Assembly (NCBI GenBank): GCA_035544895.1
Contig: DASZZM010000031.1
Span: 310,001-374,000 of the forward strand
Reading direction: 5' to 3'
DNA: 64,000 nt
Source: JASLEW01 sp035544895
Lineage (GTDB): Bacteria; Acidobacteriota; Thermoanaerobaculia; Multivoradales; UBA5704
A program made the translations under genes and the position numbers. The notes below the pieces were generated by a model. The model was given only the letters and a program-made list of their open reading frames with translations, did no database searches and had not been told where the DNA came from. Position 1 is the stretch's first letter, and the number at the start of each line of letters is the position of its first letter. Positions 1-8,367 of the stretch are shown here, in pieces.

Positions 1-465
1 ATCTATCACCTCAAGCTGCACAACGGCGCGGTCCTCGACACGCTCTATCCGCCCCAGCCGGCGAGCTGGGATGCCAACGTCCTGCTGGTGCTCAGCGATG
101 CAGGCAACTGGATCGGCATCAGCAAGAACGACGTCGAGAGCATCACGAACGAGACGCAAGTCCGCGGCTACGGGATCCCGATCAACACGACCACCGTGGC
201 CATCGGCTGGGCGCCGAACGACCTCGCCGAGCAGGCGCCGGCGGCGCAGCAGGGGCAGGCCGCGGGGCAGCAGGCCGCGCTCCAGGTGCTGCAGAGGATC
301 TATCAAGAGCAGCAGAAGCAGGAGCATTACACCGTCCAGCAAGGCGTGCAGAGCGAACAGGCCCAGGGCATCCCGCCCAGCCTGATCTCGCCCTACCGCT
401 CGCCGGTGCCGCAGGTTCCGGCCTCTATGCCGACCCCGGTGCCGCTCAGCATGCCGCCCGGCTGA
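1..465 (+). CDS. Hypothetical protein, 3' end only
   Basis: The reading frame is open from the first base of the window to a TGA at 463-465, so the gene starts upstream and only the last 154 residues are visible. The visible part begins with a short mixed region (LLVLSDAGNWIG, then GYGIPINTTTVAIGWAP) and continues as a Gln-rich stretch of low complexity. It ends in a Pro-rich tail with repeated PVP motifs. Such a tail suits a secreted or envelope protein, but no family is recognised. It lies on the same strand as the B12 operon but is separated from it by the riboswitch, so co-transcription is unlikely to matter. Confidence 0.6.
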   Translation: MYHLKLHNGAVLDTLYPPQPASWDANVLLVLSDAGNWIGISKNDVESITNETQVRGYGIPINTTTVAIGWAPNDLAEQAPAAQQGQAAGQQAALQVLQRIYQEQQKQEHYTVQQGVQSEQAQGIPPSLISPYRSPVPQVPASMPTPVPLSMPPG

Positions 466-519
466 TGATCGCCCGGCTGGCGATCGTCAGGCGTGCCGCC
501 GCGCATCTTTGACAACCCA

Positions 520-720
520 GACGGTGCGGTGACTGCCGGCCTTTCAGTCGAGAGGCCGGCGTCTTAGAAAGGGAAGCCGGTGCAAGGCCGGCGCGGCCCC
601 CGCCACTGTTACCGGGAACGAAACCGGAATCGCCACTGCACGAGTGGATCTCAGAGGTTGCTCGCGTGGGAAGGCCCGGGAGTAGGAAGATCCGGAAGCC
701 AGGAGACCTGCCGAACCGTC
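520..720 (+). promoter_or_regulatory. Cobalamin (AdoCbl) riboswitch
   Basis: The leader of btuB has the conserved parts of the B12 riboswitch: GGGAAGCCGGTGCAA at 571, the CCGCCACTG core at about 600, and the B12 box GGAAGCCAGGAGACCTGCC at 694-712. The outer P1 helix can form between GACGGT (520-525) and ACCGTC (715-720). Known members bind adenosylcobalamin and switch off downstream expression when B12 is plentiful. The downstream genes are a B12 transport operon, which fits exactly. Confidence 0.95.
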
Positions 721-775
721 CAATGCCGCCCGCGGGGTGTGGGGACGGGTTCGCAGGGCGGCGTGTGCCTCCTTG

Positions 776-797
776 GCCCCCCTCTCTCCAGGGGGGC
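776..797 (+). promoter_or_regulatory. GC hairpin between riboswitch and btuB start
   Basis: GCCCCCC (776-782) pairs with GGGGGGC (791-797) around an 8-nt loop. It sits between the B12 aptamer and the btuB Shine-Dalgarno (AAGGAG, about 810-815). There is no T-tract, so it is not a classical terminator. It may be part of the riboswitch expression platform, acting on translation or on Rho access; this is inference. Confidence 0.4.
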
Positions 798-820
798 ATT
801 ACTCCCACAAGGAGCACACG

Positions 821-2686
821 ATGCGTCCGATCCTTTTGCTGGCCGCCGGCATCCTCGGGGGCGCGATGCCGGCCCTATCTCGAGCCGCGGTCCCTCGTTT
901 CAGCGATAGCGTGGTGGTCAGCGCCTCCCTCGATGCCGAGGCGCGCGACGAGATGCCCGCCACGGTGACGGTCGTCGACGGACAGGAGATCGAGGCCCGC
1001 CAGGACCACACCTTGGCGGACGTGATCGCCGCCGTCCCCGGGCTCTTCGTCGCCCAGGCGGGTGCTCCCGGCCAGCAGACCTCCGTCTTCAGCCGCGGCG
1101 CCAACTCCAATCAGACCCTGCTGCTGTGGAATGGGATTCCCCTCAACGACCCGTATTTCGGCGACATCAACTGGCAGTTCGTGCCCACCGACGGGGTGGC
1201 GCGCGTCGAGGTGGCGCGCGGACCCTTCAGCGCGCTCTATGGCAGCGGTGCGGTGGGCGGTGTGGTGCAGGTGTTCAGCGGCGCTCGCCAGGGAGGCAGC
1301 TTCTCCATGGAAGGGGGGGACCGCGGCTACATGCGCGGCGGCCTCGCCGCCGGCGCCGACTTCGGCAACACCCGTCTCGACGTCACCGGCCACGTGCGGC
1401 GCGACGACGGCCGGCTGGGCAACGATTTCTTCGACAGCGAGGAGCTGATGGCGCGGGCGCTGTGGACGGCGCGGCCCGGCCTCGAGCTCGGGCTGCTGGC
1501 GCGCGCCAACGATTCCGCCACCGGCGTGCCGTTCTCGTCCGGCCTGCCGACGCCGCGCAGCCGGATCTCCTGGCAGGAGCGCGAGGTGGCGCTGCCGGTG
1601 CGAGCCGAGAGTGGGCCGTGGACGGTGGACGCGCAGCTCGCGGAAACGCGTTTCGGCGCGGGCTTTCGCAACCCTGACGATCCCTTCGGCTTCACCGCCT
1701 CGGACACCCGATCGCAGGCCTTGCGCGGCCGCGCCGTCGTGACCTGGAGCCCGGCTCGCGCCGCGGCCGGCACGCCCGGCGGAGCGCCGCAGCCGGCCGC
1801 GTGGCGCGAAGCCGGACCGGGCCTCGGGCTGGCGCTCGGCGGCGAGGCGGAGCGGCTCGAGGTGACCAGCTCCTCGAGCTTCGGCACCGCTCTCAAGGGC
1901 GCCCGGCAGAGCACCTGGGCGGCCTTCGGCGAGGCGAGCTACGGCGCCGGCCCGCTCCACCTGGTGGCCGGGCTGCGGCGGGACGACAACGACGTCTACG
2001 GCGGCCAGACCAGCCTGCGGGCGGGAGTGGTGGTGCGGCTGGCCCGCGGCACCCGCCTGCGCGCCAGCTACGGCGACTCGTTCCGCGCCCCGTCCCTGGG
2101 CGAGCTGTTCTTCCCCGGCAGCGGCAATCCAGCCCTGCGGCCGGAGACCGGCAACAGCATCGAGCTGGGAGTGGACCAGGAAATCGGAGCTTGGCGCTTC
2201 GCCGTTACCGGCTTCGAGAACCGCCAGCGCAACCTGATCGATTTCGACAATGTGGCCTTCCGCGACGTCAACATCGGGCGCGCCAGAAGCCGCGGGATCG
2301 AAGGGGAGATGGAGATTCGCCGCGGCCTGCTGCGGGTGCGGCTCAACGGTACCCTCCTCGACGCCAAGGACCAGGTGAGCGGGCTGGCGCTGCTGCGCCG
2401 TCCCAGGACGAGCGCCAACCTGCTGGCGACCTGGCGGCCGGGCAACTGGACGCTCAGCGGAGTCGCCCGCTATGTGGGCGTGCGCGCCGACGTCGACCCT
2501 TCGACCTTCGCGCGCCGCAACAATCCCGGCTTCCTGCGGACCGACCTCGCCGCCCGCCGGCGGATCCTGCCGTGGCTCTCGCCGTACGCGCGAGTCGAGA
2601 ACGTCGCGGACCGCAAGTACACCGAGGTGCTCGGCTACCCGACTCCAGGACGGACGGTCTTGGGCGGCCTGGCGGTGGACTTTTGA
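821..2686 (+). CDS. btuB: TonB-dependent vitamin B12 outer-membrane receptor
   Basis: A 621-residue outer-membrane beta-barrel receptor, close to the usual BtuB length. The ATG at 821 was chosen because AAGGAG lies just upstream and it begins a signal peptide (about residues 1-23). A TonB-box-like segment DSVVVSA follows at 29-35. The plug domain runs to about residue 150 (TLADVIAAVPGLFV, then RGANSNQTLLLWNG and ALYGSGAVGGVV). The barrel ends in a C-terminal aromatic residue (LAVDF). The riboswitch upstream and the btuFDC genes downstream identify the substrate as cobalamin. It should use TonB energy to move B12 into the periplasm. Its stop overlaps the TTG start of btuF (TTGA). Confidence 0.93.
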   Translation: MRPILLLAAGILGGAMPALSRAAVPRFSDSVVVSASLDAEARDEMPATVTVVDGQEIEARQDHTLADVIAAVPGLFVAQAGAPGQQTSVFSRGANSNQTLLLWNGIPLNDPYFGDINWQFVPTDGVARVEVARGPFSALYGSGAVGGVVQVFSGARQGGSFSMEGGDRGYMRGGLAAGADFGNTRLDVTGHVRRDDGRLGNDFFDSEELMARALWTARPGLELGLLARANDSATGVPFSSGLPTPRSRISWQEREVALPVRAESGPWTVDAQLAETRFGAGFRNPDDPFGFTASDTRSQALRGRAVVTWSPARAAAGTPGGAPQPAAWREAGPGLGLALGGEAERLEVTSSSSFGTALKGARQSTWAAFGEASYGAGPLHLVAGLRRDDNDVYGGQTSLRAGVVVRLARGTRLRASYGDSFRAPSLGELFFPGSGNPALRPETGNSIELGVDQEIGAWRFAVTGFENRQRNLIDFDNVAFRDVNIGRARSRGIEGEMEIRRGLLRVRLNGTLLDAKDQVSGLALLRRPRTSANLLATWRPGNWTLSGVARYVGVRADVDPSTFARRNNPGFLRTDLAARRRILPWLSPYARVENVADRKYTEVLGYPTPGRTVLGGLAVDF

Positions 2687-3636
2687 CACCGCCGCGGCGA
2701 TCGTCGGGCCTCCGGCTGTGCCGGCTCCGCCGGGTCTCCGTCCCGCTCGTCGTCGGAGTCGCCGTCGCCTTCGGCTGCGCCCTCGCGGCGCTCGGCGGCT
2801 GCGGCCACGGAGCTCGCGAGGCGCGAGAGCCGGCGGCGGCGGGTGGCGCGGCCGGCGGCCCGCGGCGGATCATCTCCCTGGCGCCGAGCCTGAGCGAGAC
2901 GCTGTTCGCGCTCGGGCTTGGCGGGCGGGTGGTTGGGGTCGACGATTACACCGCCTGGCCGCCCGAGGTGGCCGGCAAGGCGCGCCTGGGCGGCCTGATC
3001 GATCCCAACCTGGAGCGCATCGTATCCCTGCGTCCCGACCTTGCCGTCGTCCTGCCCAGCGAGCGGGAGGTGGCCGGCAAGCTCGATCGCCTGGGGATCG
3101 CCACGCTGACCGTGCGCACCGACACCCTCGACGACGTCGAACGCGGATTCCGCCTCATCGCGCGGCGCTGCGGCGTGGCGGCTGCGGGCGAGCGCCTGGC
3201 CGCGCGCTGGCGAGCGGCCCTGGCGCCCCGCCCCGTGCCGGGCTCGCCCAGGGTGATGCTGTCGATCGATCGCCAGCGCGGCCGCCTGGCCGGCATCCTG
3301 GCGGCGGCGCGCGGCACCTTCTACGACGAGCTCCTCGGCCGCCTGGGCGCGATCAATGTCTTTGCCGATGCGGCCACGCCCTACCCGCAGGTCGGCCTCG
3401 AAGAGGTGGTGGCGCGCGCGCCCGAGGCGATCCTGGAGCTGCGCGCCGCGCCGGCAAGCGCCGGCCTGGCCGCTGCGCTCGCCGGCGACTGGCGGCGGCT
3501 CGGGGCGCTGCCCGCCGTGCGCAACGGCCGCATCGAGGTGATCGCCGGCGACTTCGTGAGCGTCCCGGGGCCGCGCCTGCCGCTGCTCTACCAGCGGATG
3601 CGGCAAGCGCTCGGCGCGCGGAGGACGAGGCCTTGA
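2683..3636 (+). CDS. btuF: Cobalamin ABC transporter substrate-binding lipoprotein
   Basis: A 317-residue periplasmic binding protein of the helical-backbone metal/vitamin B12 receptor family. The start is TTG at 2683, overlapping the btuB stop; no ATG or GTG in this frame fits better. The N-terminus has basic residues, a hydrophobic stretch and a lipobox ending LGGC (Cys about 40), so it is predicted to be lipid-anchored. The mature part starts RRIISLAPSLSETLFALG, typical of BtuF, and DLAVVLPSE lies in the first lobe. It should hand B12 from the periplasm to BtuCD. Its stop again overlaps the next start as TTGA. Confidence 0.9.
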   Translation: MTPPRRSSGLRLCRLRRVSVPLVVGVAVAFGCALAALGGCGHGAREAREPAAAGGAAGGPRRIISLAPSLSETLFALGLGGRVVGVDDYTAWPPEVAGKARLGGLIDPNLERIVSLRPDLAVVLPSEREVAGKLDRLGIATLTVRTDTLDDVERGFRLIARRCGVAAAGERLAARWRAALAPRPVPGSPRVMLSIDRQRGRLAGILAAARGTFYDELLGRLGAINVFADAATPYPQVGLEEVVARAPEAILELRAAPASAGLAAALAGDWRRLGALPAVRNGRIEVIAGDFVSVPGPRLPLLYQRMRQALGARRTRP

Positions 3637-4490
3637 AGGCGGAGGACGAGGCCGCGAGCACGCGAGCGGAGGTGGCGGTGGCGGCGATGGCGCCGAACAC
3701 CGAGGCCGTCCTGGCGGCGCGCGGGCTGGAGTGGCGGGCCGGGGGCCGCAGCGTGCTGGGGCCGCTCGACCTCGACGTCATGCGCGGCGAATGCCTGGCG
3801 GTCGTGGGACCCAACGGCGCCGGCAAGACGACCCTGCTGCGCCTGCTCACCGGGCTGTTGCCTCCGGCCGCCGGCGAAGTCTTCTACGGCGGCCGCCCGC
3901 TGGCCAGTTTCTCGCGGCGCGACCTGGCGCGGCGCATCGCCTATGTGCCGCAGATCCGCCCCGCGCACGTGCCGCTCAACGTCGACGAAGTGGTGCTGCT
4001 CGGGCGCTACCCCTACCTGTCGCGGTTCCACCTGGCTCCCCGCGCCGCGGATTTCGCGGCGATCGAGCAGGCGCTGGACCTGGTGGGGATCGCGGAGCTG
4101 CGGCGGCGGCCGGTCGACGAGCTTTCCGGCGGCGAGCGCCAGGCGGTGTTCATCGCCGCAGCGGTGGCGCAGGAGACCGAGCTGCTGGTGCTCGACGAGC
4201 CGACCCTCCACCTCGACCCCCGTCACCAGCGCGACCTTGCCGCCCTCCTGATGCGCCTGAAGGAGGAGGCCGGCCGCACCGTGGTCCTCGCCACCCACGA
4301 TCTCAACCTGGCCTCGCTGCTCGGGGACCGGCTGCTCGCCCTGGCGGCCGGACGTGTCCTGGCGGTGGGTCCTCCCGCCGCGATCCTCGAGCCCGGGCTG
4401 CTCGGCCGGCTCTTCGCGGCCGGCTTCGAGATCGTGCGCGGCGGCGCGCGGCCCGTCACCGTTCTGCGACTCGGCGGAGGAGCGCCATGA
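3633..4490 (+). CDS. btuD: Cobalamin ABC transporter ATPase
   Basis: A 285-residue ABC ATPase. It has Walker A GPNGAGKTT (59-67), signature LSGGE (164-168), Walker B VLDEPT (D188, E189) and a switch histidine in ATHDLNLA. The TTG start at 3633 is chosen because GGAGG lies 8 bases upstream and it overlaps the btuF stop; an ATG at 3687 is an alternative that would remove 18 residues. It couples ATP hydrolysis to B12 import through BtuC. It overlaps btuC by ATGA. Confidence 0.92.
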   Translation: MKAEDEAASTRAEVAVAAMAPNTEAVLAARGLEWRAGGRSVLGPLDLDVMRGECLAVVGPNGAGKTTLLRLLTGLLPPAAGEVFYGGRPLASFSRRDLARRIAYVPQIRPAHVPLNVDEVVLLGRYPYLSRFHLAPRAADFAAIEQALDLVGIAELRRRPVDELSGGERQAVFIAAAVAQETELLVLDEPTLHLDPRHQRDLAALLMRLKEEAGRTVVLATHDLNLASLLGDRLLALAAGRVLAVGPPAAILEPGLLGRLFAAGFEIVRGGARPVTVLRLGGGAP

Positions 4491-5479
4491 GCCGGCCAAG
4501 CCCCCGGCTCGTCCTCACACTCCTCCTCGCTGGGGGAATCCTCGTCCTGGTGCTGGCGCCGCTGGGGGGCAGCCAGAGGGTGTCTCTGGCCGCAGCCTTG
4601 CGCGGCGAGCCCGCGGCGGCGGCGATCCTCTGGCAGCTGCGGCTTCCACGCGTGCTGCTGTCGCTGCTCGCGGGCGCCGGGCTCGCCGTCTCGGGGCTCG
4701 GTTTCCAGACGCTGTTCCGCAACCCGCTGGCCGAACCCTATACGCTCGGCGTGGCGAGCGGTGCGGCGCTGGGCGCGGTGCTGGCCTTGCGCTTCGAGGC
4801 CACCGCCCATCTCGGCTTGCCCCTGGTCGCCGCGGCCAGCTTTGCCGGCGCCCTCGGCTCGACCGCCCTGGTGGTCGGGTTGGCGCTGCGCCGCGAGGGC
4901 GCCGCGACTTCGACGCTGCTGCTCGCGGGAGTGGCCGTGTCACTCTCCTGCTCGGCCATCATCCTGTTCGTGCAGTACCTGGCCGACTCCACCCAGACGT
5001 TCCGCATGGTGCGCTGGATGATGGGGGGGCTCGCGGTGGTGGGCTACGGCGAGGTCTTGTGGGCCTTGCCCTGGGTGCTGGGAGGCGGCATCGTGCTGCT
5101 GGCGCTGCGCTGGGACCTCAACCTCCTGCTCACCGGCGAAGAGCTCGCCGCCGGCCGGGGCCTCGATCTGGCCAGCCTGCGGCTCAAGGTCCTGCTCGCC
5201 ATCTCGCTGATGATCGGCGCCCTGGTGGCGGTCGCCGGGCCGATCGGCTTCATCGGCCTCATGGTCCCCCACATCCTTCGCCGCTGGGTGGGACACGACC
5301 ATCTCTACCTGGTCCCCGCCTGCCTGCTCGGCGGCGGCGCCTTCCTCACCCTCTGCGACCTCGCCGCCCGCACCTTGATGGCGCCCGCCGAGCTGCCCGT
5401 CGGCGTCCTCACCGCCCTCCTCGGAGGCCCCTTCTTCCTCTGGCTCCTCGTGCTGCGCCGCAGCCCAGCCGGGGAGTAG
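4487..5479 (+). CDS. btuC: Cobalamin ABC transporter permease
   Basis: A 330-residue FecCD/BtuC-type permease with about ten hydrophobic segments. Family landmarks include LRLPRVLLSLLAGAGLA near the N-terminus, NPLAEPYTLGVASGA, and GPIGFIGLMVPHILR toward the C-terminus, the ATPase-contacting region. The ATG overlaps the btuD stop, and GGAGGAG lies upstream. It completes a btuB-F-D-C uptake operon under a single B12 riboswitch. Confidence 0.93.
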   Translation: MSRPSPRLVLTLLLAGGILVLVLAPLGGSQRVSLAAALRGEPAAAAILWQLRLPRVLLSLLAGAGLAVSGLGFQTLFRNPLAEPYTLGVASGAALGAVLALRFEATAHLGLPLVAAASFAGALGSTALVVGLALRREGAATSTLLLAGVAVSLSCSAIILFVQYLADSTQTFRMVRWMMGGLAVVGYGEVLWALPWVLGGGIVLLALRWDLNLLLTGEELAAGRGLDLASLRLKVLLAISLMIGALVAVAGPIGFIGLMVPHILRRWVGHDHLYLVPACLLGGGAFLTLCDLAARTLMAPAELPVGVLTALLGGPFFLWLLVLRRSPAGE

Positions 5480-5549
5480 CCCCCATGGCGGCTAGCGCCC
5501 CTGACCCTTGGCCGCGGGTGCGGACCGCGGGCTCGCATAGAATGACGGC

Positions 5550-6326
5550 GTGCTCCTCTACCGCATCGCGCCGGAGGGCTTCTATGCCGTGAGGGAAACG
5601 GAGGAGGAGGGCTTGCGGGTGCTCTTTTCCGACCCGTTCACGGACCCGCCCGGCCGCTGGCGCCTGGGACGCGCGGTCGAAGAAGGCGCGGGTATTGTGC
5701 TGCCGCCGGTGCTTCCGGGCAAGATCGTCGGCATCGGGCGCAACTATCGCGATCACGCGCAGGAGATGAACAGCCCGGTGCCGGAGGAGCCTCTTCTCTT
5801 CCTCAAGTCGCCTTCGTCTCTCATCGGCCCCAACGCCCCCATCGTCCTGCCGCCGGAGAGCCAGAGAGTCGAATACGAGGGGGAGATCGCGGTGGTGCTG
5901 CGCGACCGGCTGCGGCGGGCCTCCGCCGAGCAGGCGGCCGCCGCGGTCCTCGGGATCACCTGCGCCTGCGACGTCACCGCCCGCGACCTGCAGCGCCGCG
6001 ACGCCACCTTCGCCCGCGCCAAGTCCTTCGACACCTTCTGTCCGCTCGGTCCGGCCATCCAGCTCGGCCCCGACCTGGACGACCTCGACCTCGCGACCCG
6101 GGTCAACGGCGCCGTTCGCCAGCACGCGCACGTGCGCGAGATGGTCTTCGGCATCGTCGACCTGCTGGTCTATGCCTCACGGATGATGACCCTCGAGGCG
6201 GGTGACGTCGTCCTGACCGGCACTCCCGGCGGCGTCGGCCCCCTCGCCGCCGGCGATCTCCTCGAAGTCGAGATCCGCGGCCTCGGCGTCCTCAGCAACC
6301 CCGTCCAGGAATGGCGGCAGGCCTGA
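5550..6326 (+). CDS. Fumarylacetoacetate hydrolase family protein
   Basis: A 258-residue protein starting at GTG. The C-terminal two thirds is the FAH fold: KIVGIGRNYRDHAQE at about 51, then the metal ligands EYEGEIAVV and CACDVTARDLQ, the FDTFCPLGP loop, and the late motif GDVVLTGTPGGVGP. Family members hydrolyse or decarboxylate beta-diketo acids or hydroxyketo-dioates, so the exact substrate (acylpyruvate-like, or homoprotocatechuate pathway) cannot be told. A TAGAAT box about 12 bases before the start may be a -10 element. It is not obviously part of the B12 operon. Confidence 0.85.
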   Translation: MLLYRIAPEGFYAVRETEEEGLRVLFSDPFTDPPGRWRLGRAVEEGAGIVLPPVLPGKIVGIGRNYRDHAQEMNSPVPEEPLLFLKSPSSLIGPNAPIVLPPESQRVEYEGEIAVVLRDRLRRASAEQAAAAVLGITCACDVTARDLQRRDATFARAKSFDTFCPLGPAIQLGPDLDDLDLATRVNGAVRQHAHVREMVFGIVDLLVYASRMMTLEAGDVVLTGTPGGVGPLAAGDLLEVEIRGLGVLSNPVQEWRQA

Positions 6327-6343
6327 CTCGGGTCAATCGCCGG

Positions 6344-6511
6344 TCAATCGCCGTTCGGGGCTTCGCCCGGCAAGCTGCGCCAGGGAAACAGGACGAGGGC
6401 AGCAACCAGCAGCAGGTGCACCGCTCCTCCCGCGCTCCAGCCCGCGAACAGCAAGGCCAGCCATCCCGACAGCAGGAGCAAGGCGACCGCCGCGCGTATC
6501 AGCGAGCGCAT
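6344..6511 (-). CDS. Small lmo0937-like two-helix membrane protein
   Basis: A 55-residue protein beginning MRSLIRAAVALLLLSGW, with two transmembrane helices. The central motif GGAVHLLLVAALVL resembles the GGxxHxLLVxAxxLL pattern of the lmo0937/DUF5670 family of tiny membrane proteins. The ATG at 6511 is preferred over the longer frame because it begins the conserved part, although no clear ribosome binding site is seen. Its upstream region carries a copy of the dispersed GC-rich repeat. Function of the family is unknown. Confidence 0.6.
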   Translation of the reverse strand: MRSLIRAAVALLLLSGWLALLFAGWSAGGAVHLLLVAALVLFPWRSLPGEAPNGD

Positions 6512-6575
6512 TGAATCGATCGGATCGGGGGGGGAAGGGGACGCCCCCTCCCTCTCGTTGCACGGGAGTTTCGTC
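6512..6575 (-). repeat. Dispersed GC-rich intergenic repeat, short copy D
   Basis: Read on the minus strand this begins GACGAAACTCCCG, passes through the core GGGGGCGTCCCCTTCCCC and jumps directly to GATCCGATCGAT. It therefore joins the left and right parts of the longer copies at 7498, 21996 and 32095 and lacks the middle. It lies directly before the small membrane protein gene. Confidence 0.6.
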
Positions 6576-6677
6576 TTAGCCATGCGCCACCGTCATGTCC
6601 CGCCGCATCTTTTTCAGACGATAGCACCGGGCGATGAACGGCGGCAGCGTGCGCTATCCTGACCGCGGGAGCCGCGC

Positions 6678-7418
6678 ATGATCGAGGCCTTGACGTTCGA
6701 CGTCACGCATACCCTGATCCATTCTCCCCGCGTGGGGGAGATCTACTCCGAAGTCCTGGGGCGGCACGGCATCGCGGTCGAGCCCGGCGAGGCGCGCCGG
6801 CTGATCTCCGTGGTGTGGCAGGAACTGGCGTGCTCCGCCGACCCCGGGCGTGACCGCTGGAGCGCCCACCCCGAGGGCGCGCGAGGCTGGTGGATGCGCT
6901 TCCTGGCGCGCTTCTGCGAGCATCTGGGCGTCCCGACGCCCTCGCGCTTCGTCGCCGCCGAGCTCTTTCACACCTTCGCCGCCGCTCCCGCCTGGGAGGT
7001 CTATCCCGACGTGCCGAGGGTGCTCGACGAGCTGCGCCGCCGCGGCTTGCGCCTGGGGGTGATCAGCAACTGGGACCACCGCTTGCCGGCGCTGCTGCGC
7101 GAGCTCAACCTCGGGCCTCGCCTCGAAGTGATCGTCTTCTCCTCCCAGGTCGGCGTCGAGAAACCCGACCCGCGGATCTTCCGCCATGCCCTCGAGGTCC
7201 TGGCGGTGGAGCCGGCTGCCGTGGTCCACGTCGGCGACAGCCAGCTCGAAGACGTAGAGGGCGCCACCGCGGTCGGCATGCAAGCCCTCCTCTGCCTCCG
7301 CCACGGCCCGTCGCGGGAGCCCGCCGCCGGCGGCCACGTCCTGCGCGACCTCTCTCCGCTGCCCGAGCTGGTTGCCTCCGGCGCCCTCACGACCCACGCC
7401 GGCCGAGGGTCGTCGTGA
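6678..7418 (+). CDS. HAD-superfamily hydrolase (HDHD3-like)
   Basis: A 246-residue haloacid-dehalogenase-like phosphatase. Motif I is FDVTHTL (residues 7-13), so the second Asp of the usual DxDxT is Thr, as in several HDHD3/dehalogenase-like members. Motif II is LGVISNWDHR, the motif III lysine is in GVEKPDPRIF, and motif IV is HVGDSQLEDVEGA. A helical cap lies between residues about 20 and 110. The substrate is unknown. Because the general acid/base Asp is replaced, its activity may differ from a standard phosphatase. Confidence 0.8.
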   Translation: MIEALTFDVTHTLIHSPRVGEIYSEVLGRHGIAVEPGEARRLISVVWQELACSADPGRDRWSAHPEGARGWWMRFLARFCEHLGVPTPSRFVAAELFHTFAAAPAWEVYPDVPRVLDELRRRGLRLGVISNWDHRLPALLRELNLGPRLEVIVFSSQVGVEKPDPRIFRHALEVLAVEPAAVVHVGDSQLEDVEGATAVGMQALLCLRHGPSREPAAGGHVLRDLSPLPELVASGALTTHAGRGSS

Positions 7419-7497
7419 GCGCACGCCCCCAAGCTCGCGCCGTGGTCCGTCGCTCACCACTCACTGCGATTCTCTGTGATAGGCTATAAATAGTTAG

Positions 7498-7645
7498 AAC
7501 GAACTGGATGCGTGCGCCAGGGGAGGGGGCGTCCCCTTCCCCCCCGGCGCCGCCGGGCAGGGACCCGGCGGCTTCAAAAAGCCGGGAAGGGGAGCCGGAG
7601 GGGTTGCGGGGGGCGATCCGATCGACGCCTCGAGTAGGCCTGGAT
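7498..7645 (+). repeat. Dispersed GC-rich intergenic repeat, copy A
   Basis: About 145 bp with the order: GTGCGCCAGGGGAGG, the core GGGGGCGTCCCCTTCCCC, CGCCGCCGGGCAGGGACCC, GGGAAGGGGA, GGGGTTGCGGGGGG and GATCCGATCGA. It aligns almost base for base with the reverse strand of copy B (21996-22165) over about 110 bp. It fills the leader of the Rrf2 regulator gene. Confidence 0.75.
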
Positions 7646-7689
7646 CGCCCCAGTTTCGGGGCCGCCCACCGCCGGCGCCAACAAACCGT

Positions 7690-8169
7690 ATGAAAATCTC
7701 CACCAAAGGTGAGTATGGCCTGCGGGCGATGCTCCATATCGGCATGCACGGCGAGAACGGGCCGGTGACCAGCCACGAGATCGCCCAGCACCAGGGAATC
7801 CCCGAGCCCTACCTGCGCCAGATCCTCGCCCTGCTCTCCAAGGAGCACCTCATTCACTCCAACCGCGGGCCGCAAGGCGGCCACCTGCTCGGCCGCCCCG
7901 CCTCGCAGATCACCTTGCACCACATCCTGATGACTCTCGAAGGCCAGACGACCTCGATCGATCAGATCCTCGCCCTGCCCTGCCACATCGAGATCGGCTC
8001 GGCGCACTGCGCCATCCGCGAAGTCTTCCTCGAAGTCAAAGGAGCCATCCAGCGCATCCTCACCACCGTCACCCTCGAAGACATGGTCGAGCGCCAGCGC
8101 CAGATCCTCCGCCAAGGCATCTCCATTCCCCACGACCTCCCCGCCCTCCTCCCCGTTCTCACCGACTAG
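7690..8169 (+). CDS. Rrf2-family transcriptional regulator
   Basis: A 159-residue DNA-binding protein. It starts MKISTKGEYGLRAMLHI, the usual Rrf2 start. The winged helix-turn-helix covers residues 25-65 (SHEIAQHQGIPEPYLRQIL), with wing RGPQGGHLLGRP. IscR/NsrR-type members carry three Cys for an Fe-S cluster; here only Cys98 and Cys107 are present, each next to a His. The cluster may be absent or have mixed ligands. It precedes the ATP synthase operon but has its own leader, containing a repeat element and a TATAAAT box near 7485. Confidence 0.85.
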   Translation: MKISTKGEYGLRAMLHIGMHGENGPVTSHEIAQHQGIPEPYLRQILALLSKEHLIHSNRGPQGGHLLGRPASQITLHHILMTLEGQTTSIDQILALPCHIEIGSAHCAIREVFLEVKGAIQRILTTVTLEDMVERQRQILRQGISIPHDLPALLPVLTD

Positions 8170-8242
8170 CCCCGGCGGCGTCCCGCCCGATCGCGTCCCA
8201 CCGGCCCTCCTGTGGCGCCGACCGAGACCTCTTGCGCTGCCC

Positions 8243-8271
8243 TTGAACGCCCCTGGTGAAGTTGCTAGACT
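8243..8271 (+). promoter_or_regulatory. Sigma70-type promoter for the ATP synthase operon
   Basis: TTGAAC (8243-8248) and TAGACT (8266-8271) are separated by exactly 17 bases. It lies about 100 bases before the first gene of the operon, atpZ, with no other gene between, so it is the best candidate for the operon promoter. Confidence 0.6.
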
Positions 8272-8367
8272 GCGCGCCGCGAGACGGGGGGTTGCCCCGC
8301 CGTGCGCACCGGTGACTCGGCCGCCCTGGGGTGCGTAGCCGGACTGCGGTCCGGGGTCCGCCCCAAA

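Noticed and set aside
509..514. TTGACA hexamer upstream of the B12 riboswitch
   Set aside because: A -10 element at the right spacing would put transcription start inside the aptamer (P1 begins at 520), and no TATAAT-like box is there.
875..2689. Long open frame opposite btuB (604 codons)
   Set aside because: It is a GC-rich antisense shadow of btuB; the composition (Gly, Ala, Arg, His) shows no domain and btuB is certain.
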